A program made the position numbers and the translations under genes. Below are positions 43,400-54,782 of a DNA stretch of 64,000 nt, one piece after another (within the stretch, counting starts at the first letter, position 1; the number at the start of each line of letters is the position of its first letter). Origin of the DNA: Tubiluchus corallicola (Eukaryota > Priapulida > Priapulimorpha > Priapulimorphida > Tubiluchidae); assembly GCA_030141605.1 (NCBI GenBank), contig JAQGDQ010000178.1:319001-383000 (forward strand), read 5' to 3'. The notes under the pieces were generated by a model, which was not told the DNA's origin, made no database searches, and was given only the letters and a program-made list of their open reading frames with translations.

Positions 43400-46270
43400 C
43401 ATTAGTTCATATAGTCTCAAGCATAACTCCCTCAGGACCGCACCATTCAAAATAGGTTTTATAGGACCTGACTTCTCTGCTACTGTGCACTTGATTGGAT
43501 AAAATTAAGAAAAACATGCCCTATTCACACACTCCAACTTAGCCTATCGAGTACCTTAGTGTGGTATACATTTGCGTGATTGTATACACTGCTTTATTGA
43601 TCGCTTATTTGCGGCAGCCCAAGAGAGCAGTATGCTGTACAGAGTTCCAGGTAAACTTAACCGATCAGCCAGGAGAAATTAAGGTTGTATCTTCTTTTAA
43701 CAGAAATTTCTCCTTAAAAATAACGTAGACATGAGGCCAAAGTGTGTCAGAGTGTTGTGCATTTGCCAATTTCACACAAGTGATACCCTACATTGTTATA
43801 GTACAAAATCTGCAGCTAATGAAAGCTTTTCCAATTTTTTTGGAAAAAATAGATTTTTAATTTGTCTAAGGTAAGCAAATGTATTTCATATATAATTTTG
43901 CATGAAAATCCATTGTGCAAGGAGTAGGAATCTAAAAAATTATCAAATATAACATAATCGCTGCTAGTCAGAGCAGTTTTTTATGAACCTGTGCAAAATA
44001 CAGCAAATGCTTACAGTCCTGATGGAGATAAAGAGTCACGTTACTAATATTAAACATGTCAGGTATTAAACCATAGAACTTATAAGGAAACATTTACCAT
44101 ACTTGAGTTGAAAAAGAATCAAAACTGTTCAAGTGTACGATAGCGGGGCTAGAACGATACAACCAGGTCACGAAACGATACTAACATTACAATACGATAT
44201 ATGTCACGATACACCTGAGTTAGCATTTGGAAATTTTTACACTAAAAAACAGATGGAGCCGTTGATAATAAATGCTAAACTTATTTTACCATCTACAGTT
44301 TTAGGATAACTAAATGCTAAAATAACTCCACAAACTATTTGAATTTTTATCTAATATGTCAAGATACAATAATTTTATGTAATGTTTACTCAGTACATGG
44401 ACTATTGTAGACATTTCTTGTACAACGTACAGGCTAAGGCCGAAATACCAAACTCAAAAAATTCAACAGTTTTTGGAAGACCAAAATGTTCAAGGCTAAG
44501 TGACAGTTCTTTTGACATAATTTTGTTAGTTTTAATAGCTTTCATTTACATATTAGAATTTGGTGCCTACATGCTGACTTGGAGTTTACAGTAACAAAAA
44601 GTGACTTTAAATTAATGATTCAAAGCTGCAAAAGTGGATTATCTGTTAAGTTTCAAAGCAGCTGTAATATATTATTGTTGGAAGTTTGGGGTTGTTAATG
44701 TCAAATTTTCTAAGCAAGTTCCAAAGCCTTCATCAACAGTTACACCATTACTATTCATAGGCAGCTGCATGTCAGACCAGATGAACATTTATATGCAGCA
44801 AAGAAAATGGGCAAAACATGCATTTATTATTTAAAATAGTCAGATAGAAAAAATTGATCGGTCAAAACACTGTAGAAATTTGTTCAACAGTATGGCAACA
44901 AAGTTAAATCTGCAACAGAAGCAGTAAGAAAGCACTTTTAGCTGCTGAAAAATTGTGCTGTATTCAATAACTGTAATGTTTCTACTGTAACAATTTGCTG
45001 TAATGTTGTAATTGTATTATTATTACTGTTAATAAATATTTATTATGTCACACTTCATTCTTTTTAAAAAGCCCGCTCTTTGACTGAAACTGTTATCAAT
45101 GACTTTACGAAGCAATGTATCTAGACTAAGATACAAGCTGACATATTCTGCAATATTAGATGTTAATTTAACATGTCAATTGTGTGCAACAATCATGACT
45201 GGAATGGATGCAACTTACTGTCACACTAAACACGTTACATATCATTTATACAGTGTGTTCAAAAATAGGGATGCAGTACTGCATCTCATTTTTAAACACA
45301 TGTTCCTATTGATACATGGTGGCAGAATGATCTTACTCTCACACTCAAATCAAATCATTTAATTTTCATCCCAAAAATAATACATAGAAAAATAGGTATA
45401 AATTAAAAAAACAAATGGGAAGGAGTGGTGATGAACATTACTTATCGAATCAGCCACTCAAGACACTGATAGAGTACATGACAATGCTTAACAAATCTGC
45501 GCAAAATTTTGTTAATGCATCAAGTCGTAAAAAGGATGTTATGTTTAAAACACACAAGGGTCATATAAGACCACTGTCATTCAATCATTAGACGTGCAAG
45601 AATAAAAATTTTAACAGCATGCCAACAGCTACCTGGCCTGGATGTTTGAAACAGCAAGCGCTTGTCTACAGTACAAAATATAGAATACACAGAAATGCTG
45701 TTAATAATCGCAGATGATTGACAGCACCATCTCCACAAACTACAGCATCTGTATTTTGCTAACCATGCAGAATGCGGACGTGGAATGCATGTTACATCTA
45801 ACACTATATATAGCCTAGTACTTTAACTGCCTGTCATTTCAAAACTATTTAATTATTCGAAATGTGTTTTTTTAAATATATGCTTATAGTGCTATTAAAT
45901 GAGCACACTTGCAGCTGTGGTGGCGCACTCTATAATTTTTGTTCAACCACCCTAAGTTATAAAGTGCAAAGCCTAACATAACATTAACCCGTACCGTATT
46001 GAGATCTAAAGGATTAGACTTAAGTACTCTCACAACATGCACTCCTACACGCCAGACATTGTATTTTCATTTGATAACTGACAAACTTAATGTGCAATGA
46101 ATTCAACTATTCGTGAGACACTAATAAGTAATTCATACGCTTTGGTGAGGTCAATATTACAGCAAACTACCAATTCCGGGCAACTCGTGCTCAACTTCTA
46201 CAATATCAGAAATCTTTGAAATAAAATTTAGAACAAGGAATTTAGCTAAACCAAGGATCTAGAGTCTAGA
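43400..46270. other. intergenic, mostly unrecognised
   Basis: Upstream of the ankyrin/Mab-21 gene. Contains an ACGATAC-rich patch at about 44130-44215 similar in style to dispersed CGATA repeats, and several domain-free ORFs (44382, 44634, 45099). Its promoter should lie in the first few hundred bases. Confidence 0.4.
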
Positions 46271-46271
46271 C

Positions 46272-47357
46272 TTAAATATAATATAGGAAGTGTAACGAAA
46301 ATTTCTGCCTGTTACAAAAACAGCAGATAAGTATTGCTCCACCACTTAAGAATCTAACCTGTGTTGGTTTTGCCAAAGTTTTATTAGGGACAGTTTTATT
46401 AAGAGAACATACCGATTCTTGTACGTTGCTTAAAACTTGTCCCTGTTTAAGTAATGAATCTGCAAACAGCTGCAATGTATGGGGAGTCATGTCTGAGGGG
46501 TCTTCATGAAGTTCTTCATGAAATTAGATCAACTTCCATAGGTTCTGAATTATCTGGAAAGCACGATCTAAGATATTGGCACATCTCCACGGGAGCTCCC
46601 CTGTTAGCGGCTTCTGTGATTGCCAAAGTTAGAGTTCGGGGGGCTCTCTGAGTAAGTATTGACGCGCCTGGTCCCCTCGTATACCCAGTGTAAATAATTG
46701 TACCAAAAATGATTGAAAGGCTGGGTTTACAATTTCATCTTCTGACGTTTTTGCTATTCTTGCTAATTTGAGTATCCTGTCGCCAAAAGCCTGTATGGTC
46801 TCCCCCTTCTGTTGCCTAGCTCGAGTTAATCCAATGAAAGCCTTATTGATTTCTAGTCGGTCTGCGTATAGGTCTCTTAGGGCGTTTCGTAATTCGTGTG
46901 CTGTTCTCGTCTCAAGATTTGGGTATTTACTCACAAAGTTTGCGGCTGCCCCTGTAATAGTGCCCAAAATCAAATGCTTGTAGGCGGTGTCCCTTGATGT
47001 CAATAATGTAGGGGTTAAGTTTAGAGACTGCTCTATATTATCAATCCAATCTCTATATTTGAGAGTGCAGGGTTCTCCTGAAAATTTCGGTAAGTGTTGA
47101 ATTTGGCGAATTAATGTTTGTTGTACTTTAGTGTCTTTTAGATGAGTGCCCAATTCATATAAAAATTGGGTCTGATCACTAGCCCGTTTCAAATCACCTA
47201 TTTTTTCTCCTTGTTTTAAAATCTGAGCAGCTTGGGTTTGTAAGATTTTATCACTATTCTCGCATCTTTGACTCAACTCATGAAATTGATTTGCTAAAGC
47301 ATTATAGGTATCAATACACACATGCTGAGCTTCAGGTGCTGGAGATTTAGTCGCCAT
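46272..47357 (-). pseudogene. decayed LTR-retrotransposon gag
   Basis: The minus-strand frame 47357-46629 (242 codons) has a coiled-coil-like N-terminus and a retrotransposon capsid-type region: LPKFSGEP...KYRDWIDNIEQ and FIGLTRARQQKGETIQAFGDRI. The frame breaks near 46645, continues in another frame (TLTLAITEAANRGAPVEMC), then stops again. A third piece (46490-46350) resembles a gag tail. No protease, reverse transcriptase or integrase follows, so the copy is truncated and inactive. Ty3-like or BEL-like lineage cannot be told from gag alone. Part of an ancient mobile element, not a host gene. Confidence 0.7.
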
Positions 47358-48190
47358 TGAGAAAGTTTAATAGAGGTTAAATTTAAGAAGTCTATTTGCG
47401 CTGCGCAATTTACAGTGCATTATAGAATTAATCTTTACAACCCTCCAATATCTTGATATTCAAGTTAGTGTTACAACCCTCCAAAATGTTTGATATACAA
47501 GTTAGAGTTTATCTACAACCCTCCTTGACTTTAGAATACAAGCAACCGTTATCTCTTACACTCACTGACACAACCAGGAAAGGTACATAAGTAAAATATT
47601 AGGGTGGAGAAAGAACGTGCATGTACTCGCGACAAATTTGTAGACGTCAAGATGTGTGGCAGATCAATTACAGCTTTATTCATGTCTGCTTGGATTAGCG
47701 TTGTTTGTGAAAACGCAATGAAGCCAGGTTACTAGAATCTCTCTCTGTGTAGAATAAATCGGAACTAGTCACAAGTACCAGTAAAATTTATGAGTGATGT
47801 TTATGAGCTGTGTCGTATAGTGGTAGTACTTGTTGGTGGATTATTGAGGAGGCCGCAGCCATTTATTGATGTGAGGTGGTGACAAAGCTATAAGATCTGG
47901 ATTGATGAGCGACTAACACATTTATTTCACAATAATATATTACATGGTAAAATACATATCATAGCTCTGCCAAACCGCCCATGACCTGTTCTTGCTTCTT
48001 CGAGATCCCCACGTGATCTGACCGTCTCATTCCACTTGGCTTCCTTCAGCTTTTTGGACTCACAGTGCATGCGTTATAATTGTTGCCAGTCTGACAGTTC
48101 AGACGAGCAATGTCCATATTTGGAACTCTCAGCAGATCTAGTCACATGACAGCCGCACCTAAAATCATGGCTTCATTTCTACATATCTCT
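47358..48190 (-). other. leader and possible 5' LTR of the gag element
   Basis: Upstream of gag on the minus strand lie three repeats of GGAGGGTTGTA at 47450-47535. Farther up, a stretch with a polyadenylation-type GAAATAAATG near 47925 could be LTR. No second LTR copy exists in the window to prove it, and no clear primer-binding site was identified. Confidence 0.25.
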
Positions 48191-48536
48191 CATATCCCCT
48201 TATAGAGTCGTTTCATTACTGAACTACTAATACTAATCATACAATTAGCATCTTCTCTTTACTTAAGGAGTGCTGTTCAAAAACTTTTCCATATTACGAG
48301 GGATGGGAACTGACCTTCTTAAGCTCTCGCCCAGACAAAACGAGTACACATTAAACGGTGCTGAAGAGTCGCCGTTGATGAAAACTTTTCCACACAGATA
48401 AATATTTTAATCTTCCCTTACAGTAAAGAAAATTTTCTCATTAATCCAATTTCCTTTCTACTGAACCACATTCCCTCTACCAACCTCTGCTATAAATTGA
48501 AAGAGATTTGCCCTTGTGTCCAAAACCACTCCCCTC

Positions 48537-48728
48537 CTAGTCATTTCTTTGAAAACATTTTGGCAGTTTTTCTAATAATTTGAAAGGTTTTACGTTGCCT
48601 TTATGCACAAACGATGATATATGGTGCGATCCCACGATAGCGTGAAATGCTGAAAGTGCAGTATGAAGATTTGGTCCTAGCTCTTTACATACTGTTGTCA
48701 CACTATTGTACCTGCGGTTGTTTTTCAT
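48537..48728 (-). pseudogene. fragment of a transposon-associated invertebrate repeat protein
   Basis: The frame reads LHTALSAFHAIVGSHHISSF then VHKGNVKPFKLLEKLPKCF. This matches in style the 'LPAFHAFTGCDxxSxFxGKGKxKxWxxL' segment found in many repeat-borne ORFs of marine invertebrates. The GCD motif is altered and the frame ends at once on both sides, so it is a short dead piece. Assignment from memory. Confidence 0.4.
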
Positions 48729-48729
48729 G

Positions 48730-50100
48730 GAATTGACAAGGAGTGGAGTGGTTTTTCACACAACAAAGGAAAGCATCTTTCAGTTTATAGCAGAGGTCTA
48801 TGGAGCCAAGGATACAATCAGTCTAAGTCACTGCAGGTACCAAAAATTCATGTAAACATATGGACCGAAGGGCAATGGAAACAATTTGCTGTCCAATTTG
48901 ATTTAAATTGATTTTGGGGAGAGCAACTGATCTTTATTTAGTAGGGAGAAACGAAAATATTTGCAAAGTGTCACTAACGTACTGAAAGTGTGATTTAAAC
49001 TGATTTAGAGGTACTTTAATTAGTGGTGTCATTACATAGCGCAGCAATTTGAATACTTAAGAATCACAAATAAGCGATTTCCCTAGCAAAATTCATCATT
49101 TAAGAACTACTAATCTTTATTCAGTAAGGTTTAAAGATGTCATTGCAAAGTTTATGCTTGAACATTATCCTGCAGTCTAGAATGACAAAGCTAACATGTG
49201 CATCACTGTAATAGTTGTCAAAACACATAAAGACTTGCTCACCATAGATGTATTTTAAAATAAAATTAATAAATGTTTTAATATAATTTAATATGTAATT
49301 AATATTATAAATAATAATAGATAGATTCTAATGATAGCTTTTAATAACATACTTTTAAACTCACATTCTAAAACCACTACTTCTAAAGTCACATTCACCG
49401 ACATATTTACGTGGTGCAAACAAGACTTGTTTATCTGGACACATTTACATCTGCCACAGAACCATTTGCTTTGTGGTAGCAACATTTAATAAGTTGTTGA
49501 AACTCCTTTGATTCTTTAGAATACAAAATCCAGTGTGATTTCCTTCCTAGTTCAGTAAAACTTTTCTAGCCAGAGTCAAATGGTGATAGTAAAGTTTAGA
49601 GCAGCATCAGTACCTGGTTCGAACAATTCTGCCTAATGTGCAACCTGTTTGGTGTGCTCCAATATAGCATCCTTGTGGACAAGTCTTTAAGTGCTTCGTC
49701 ATCTGTCGCAGTGATGCACGTGTTGGCTTTGTCATACTAGAGTGCAGGAAAAAGAGACACCAAATTCTGCAGTTAACTCTTCAAACACTTACCATTGCAG
49801 ACCGGGCTATCCTTTTCCACTCCACGAAAATCTGATCGCAGCTAGTAAAAGCTGGCATAACCGATTCTTTTCGGGGCAAACGGCATTCACAATTTCACAA
49901 AAAGTTATATACCTAAAGTATTTGCCTGTTTCAGACATTAAGCAGAGTGTAGCAATTAATGTTCCTAACACATTATATTATACTGTACGTGTAATATTCA
50001 TTCGAAGAAAAATACCAGCATTCATGCATAACTTTGCCATAGTGTGCCTGTATATTAGTTGACAATTGAGCATATTAGTTGATAAAACAGGTAGATTGCT
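48730..50100. other. intergenic, nothing recognised
   Basis: AT-rich; a tRNA box-B-like GGTTCGAAC at 49616 has no matching box A or cloverleaf. No gene supported. Confidence 0.4.
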
Positions 50101-50104
50101 CACA

Positions 50105-50740
50105 ATTTCCAAAAGATATGGCTCCTATGAGCAGGCAACATTCATCTTGTTGGCCATTTTGAATGCTGTGGCCACATTGGGTAATTTTCGATTGACTCAA
50201 CATCTAAAATTAATCAACGATGGGTTTTAGCATTGTGTAAAGTTTCATGCTTTTAAGGCAAAATAAGTAATTGCGTCATCTTTGTGGAACACTTGCAGGC
50301 ATCTTGAAATGGGGTGACATTATAAAGGCAATTAAGCATCAGATGTGGATTCTTTGACCTTAAAAACTTATATCAAGATGTCAAAATCATAATCCTGTAT
50401 GCTCTTTTTAAACTGTGCTTAAATTACGTTATGCAATGTATGTGAAACGAACTGATTAAAATTGAAATTGACAAAACTCTGATATCTAGCCCTTATCAGT
50501 TAGCAACAACCATGTTGTCAGCCATCTCGAAAATTGCGGTCATATTGGACAAATTTCTATTGGCTCCATTATCAAAATTAATTACCTTAACGAGCTCTAG
50601 CACTATGCAAACTTTCATGCTTTTGAATCAAAAGGAGCATCTTTTTCACCACTCTGATAGACCAAATACCCATTCCCAGGTCAAATGGTGGCCATCTTTT
50701 TCGCAGCGCTCAAATTTCAGCTTAATTTGGATATGTTATT
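50105..50740 (+). repeat. two diverged tandem copies of a ~385-bp repeat
   Basis: The series CATCTTGTTGGCCATTTTGA...TTTCATGCTTTTAAGGCAAA (50141-50265) recurs as CATGTTGTCAGCCATCTCGA...TTTCATGCTTTTGAATCAAA (50510-50635). Such GGCCATTTTG...TTTCATGCTTTT units are common dispersed repeats in marine invertebrates. Non-coding. Confidence 0.55.
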
Positions 50741-51177
50741 CACCGGACCAAATGTACTGCACTGATAGGCCCCATTGATTCACACATATTACAAGACATT
50801 CAAAAAGATATAAAGACTTTGGACACATTTAGCAAACAACACAACTTTACATTCCAAGCGTTATGTTATATAATCTCATTAACAGTGCCCTTTCTGTGTT
50901 GAGGGTTTGAATATCGTCCACAAATTAGTAAAATTAAACTCCAATAACGATCCAACTAATGCACATAGGGCTCCTCGATTATCCTTTTTGAAAAAAAGTA
51001 AAAGGTGACTGTAAACGAATTACAAAACAAAAAGCAAATGAACAGAAAAAAACCATTGAAACATAGGTACAAGGTCAGACTGAGAACTTCCATAACGGAA
51101 GCTGCTGTCAAAGCTGCTCCTTATTTATTCCTAAACACAGTTTGTTAGCAATCTTTTGCTGATATTTTTTCATCAAT

Positions 51178-54100
51178 AGATACTGTCGATGAATGTATAA
51201 TACTGTAAACTAAATTTATCTGGACAATCATATTTTTTGTCTTCTTACTGTGTCATTGTAGCCTCTTATCTTGATTAGGAATAATCATCAAATGTTCAAG
51301 TTATCATGCTTATAATCGTTCAACTGTTAAAGCTATGCTTTGTCTTTACAATTCGACCAGTCAACCTTACATGCAATGCAGCAGTCATTACTGTGTGTTA
51401 CCTTATTGCAAGCAATTTTTTAATCTGAGTTAGATTCAAACCTAAAATTGTAGATTAGTATAGTTCGGCAATTCAACTACAAGAGTTCTCTATTATTAAA
51501 ACGCCTGAAACATGGTACAATCAGTATGATTTCTGCTCACAATTTTTAAACAAATATGTGTTTTTCTGCAGAACTAAATCAAGGGATATGCTTGTTCTTC
51601 ATGAGGCTTGTCTTTTATTAATGATTTGAAAATTTGTTTGAAAATTTTAAAAAATAATATCGATTCAGATTCCAAATCTTGAAAATTTTGCTTGGTTAGA
51701 GTTCTAAGGTCAAAAGTTCGATTACATTTGAATTCGCTTTCTGATAGAGAATGCTCACCGCAAATTTAGATTGGCCGATGACTTTGTTCTGGTCACATTT
51801 GTATAAAAAAATAAGTGGAAATGATGTAATGATTTCGTTTTACCAGAAGTTTTTTATTTGAAAATAGATAGAAAAAATCTTGATACACTAACATAGCAAA
51901 AGACATGCAGTTACGAGGTGATGTTTTCCCTACTGAAGCTAAGTAAGAATAAATTTACAAGTTTGTGCATTTAAAATTTTGCTCAATGACTTACATAGTA
52001 TAAGACTCATGGGCATTAGCTACAAACATACATTATAATAATTCATTATACAGTTGTGAAAAATTTACACATTAAATAATTTCAGCATAAAAACAAAACA
52101 AACTCCTTGCATCACACAATGTGGTCAAATTGTTTGAATGATGTTAGGTATTCATTAACTAATAATGTTTCTTGTCTTTGCTTCTGTTAAATACCAAGGA
52201 ATGCCTTTCGCTTTAAAGCAGTTGTACTTGGTTCTTCGGCGAGAGAACTTGGTGTATGATCTGAAACTAGCTTATCTCTCCTTAATGCAGCTGCTCTTTG
52301 CCGTTTAACTGTGCGAGCCTGAACTAACTTATCTCGCCTTAATGCAGCTGCTCTTTGCTTGCTTTCTTCAGCCATTTTACAACTTCGTAAAATGTCCTCT
52401 AGGCACTCTGTCTCTGTGGATTTTTTAATCTCTCTCAGGTGTGTGTTTTCATAGATGTCTTTTGCTCTAGTTATGAGTTTAACTGTGTAATCAACTACCT
52501 CATAGTCATTGGCTCTTTCACCCAAGTTTTTTACAGCCATATGAAATGCTCTCATGACGATCATTCGAAACATATTCAGCAGGTAAATTGCCGCAGAAAA
52601 ATTGAAACTGAAGAAAAATGCAGGTCCAAACAGAGAGTGCGCATTTTCATAATTTTCAAATCTGCCGCCACTCAGTAACATGCCCACTAGTGATGCCATA
52701 GATATTAAAAACGTATTGAGCTCATAGAGAATGTAGCTAAACACAAGCATGCCAAACAATGCAAACAGCAACCGTACTAATGACAAAATAATCGTGTAGT
52801 TAAATAGGGCATCTACAGAAAAAGCAATTGTATCCGGAAAGAGAAACATCATCTTATTAAATGACAGTATCTTCCACAGTTTGATAGTTACCAAGACGAC
52901 CAGAAAACCCAGAACATACGTTAGTGTAAAATCCCAAAATGCAGCTGTGTAAAAACTCAAGAATTTTGATTGTTCTGCCCGCTTGTTTTCTTCTAACAAA
53001 TTGTCAGTGAGTTTTGCCTTTTTCACAAACAGGATGAATCCCGTTAGGGAAAGGACAATAATGCTAAACTCGACACAATTCCAGGTCTTTTTAAAATAGC
53101 TGAACTTCAGTTTGTTAAGTTGTTTTCCTTCTCTATAGATAAACACTCCAAGTAGGACAAGGTAAAAAAGTTTGCTTAATATTATTGTCCCATCTACTGC
53201 ACTTGCAAATGTAACCAGGTTCAAAGTAAAAATCTGATAAAATGGAAAAATGCCGCCGGTATTACTAAATTCCAAAATCATTAGCACAATGCTGAACAAG
53301 TTTGTGTTGGAGTTGAATAGAGTCATCTCGATCATCATGGCTCGAGTGCGATCATCAATCCAACGCGAATCAATCAATGAATCAATAATCAATTCATTCT
53401 GTGAGCGATTGCGAGTCAATTCCATCACATAGCCACCACCACTGTAGAAAGCTAAATGTCCTGTAATAAAAAATGTAAATTCAGAGGACTTATTACAATG
53501 CAAAACAACTAACTTTATGCCAGTGTACAGAAAACTTTGTATACCAGTGTAGAGTAAGTTTTGCCAATTATCAGTACTAGTAATGAACACACATCGACAA
53601 ACTGATGAATGCAGACCAACTACTACAAGCACTCGTACAGCGGATTAACCAAAATTCAGCTGACCACAATGTTCCACTAATTAAGCGCTCAGTTGTAAAT
53701 CAACATGATCGTGATTGCTTAATATAATAAGAGTAACATTTTGTATGTTTCGTCATTAATATCTGCCGTTTAATTACTCAGGGCAAAAAACCTGCAATGG
53801 CATGTAGAGGTAAAACAACATAAGAGCTTAATGTTCTGAAGTCATACTGATGCAACACAACCAAATATTACGTTCGCATTTTAAGAGAATTATAAGCCTG
53901 TGCGTTTGAGAATCTAGCAAGAAGAAGTTACAACAGAAACTTTTGAGTGAGTAAACAGGAGAACTGATTGTACCATTAAGTTTAGTAAATCAATGATGTG
54001 ACATCCCTCCATTTTAATTAACCTCTTCAATCCTGTATTCCAGCTGGTGCTCTGGAATATTTTATAGAAAATGAAAAGTTGCTGCTGCTTCTGTCACTGC

Positions 54101-54770
54101 TGTGTTATCGTGCTGCTGTTTCCCACCCTACAGCCACTGCCACCGCTGTCACGAACTACTGCTTTTTTGTAAAATATGTAAGCCCAGTGATTCATATTCA
54201 AATTGTGTCATTTATCAACCACACAATGTTGAACCAGCCACATCATATTATATGCACGAACTGGCTTGACCTATTATCTACTGTTGCCTGATGACATGAC
54301 TAAAAATCTGGCAAGATAGTTTCTAATTTGTTCTACACTGTTCTATTTCTGAGCCATTTGAATAGACAAACATTGATAAAAAGCAGAAAACAGCTTCACA
54401 GAAGGCAGCAGTCACAATTTAGGCAGACGATACAGCAATAACAGCAATCTTTTTTGCAAGTTTATCCAACTGAGTAAACAGAAGAAATGATCATTGCAGC
54501 ATTAAATTTATTGGATAAAAGATGGCTGCTATTTCAAGCTTCAGCTAATGATAACTTTTGCAGGTACCTGCATAAGGTAGTGTTCGCAATTCCAATGTTG
54601 AGCGAAATGTCCAGTGGTCAGTAGGAAAAGAAGGAAATTGACGTTCACGCCATCCAGGCGAATACGGGGCAATATCCTCCCAGGGCCAAGAATAAGCAGA
54701 GACACACTTCCTTCCAAATGGTTCCATAAGATGATGTATTGAACACAAACCTAAAATGTTAAAAAAACAG
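51178..54770 (-). repeat. 3.6-kb tandem duplication, distal unit
   Basis: Begins on the plus strand at GATACTGTCGATGAATGTAT and ends near 54770 (TTAAAAAAACAGGCA). It is adjacent to and highly similar (by eye over 90%) to 54783-58350. Contains one copy of the last two polycystin exons and the intron between them. Small indels separate the copies, for example about 40 bases absent from one near 52000-52080 against 55610. Confidence 0.9.
52187..54750 (-). CDS. polycystin-1-like gene: second (distal) channel cassette
   Basis: Copy of the two terminal exons, 54750-54568 (183 bases) and 53460-52187 (423 codons and stop). The first enters in phase 1 and carries the TOP-domain end (YSPGW...WTFRSTLEL); the second reads AGHLAFYSGGGYVMEL across the splice and holds all channel-domain helices. 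Both are open, with intact splice sites (TTTTAG, AG|GTACCT, TTACAG). Splicing from exon 58641-58476 straight to 54750 would keep phase, skipping the proximal pair. It lacks its own upstream exons or start, so alone it is not a complete gene. Differences from the proximal copy sit in the pore-proximal part (LVRLLFALFG versus LVLLPFALFG; SLVGMLLSGGRFENYE versus SLMDMLLSGGKFYNYE) and in the basic C-tail, which has one repeat fewer. Confidence 0.8.
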
Positions 54771-54782
54771 GCATATTTATTA

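Noticed and set aside
49600-49700. tRNA gene suggested by GGTTCGAAC at 49616
   Set aside because: No box A at the right distance and no cloverleaf could be drawn.
52187-53632. Polycystin terminal exons as self-contained genes starting at the first ATG of the ORF
   Set aside because: The extra N-terminal residues lie upstream of the TTACAG acceptor; the TOP-domain motif is completed only by splicing to the preceding exon.
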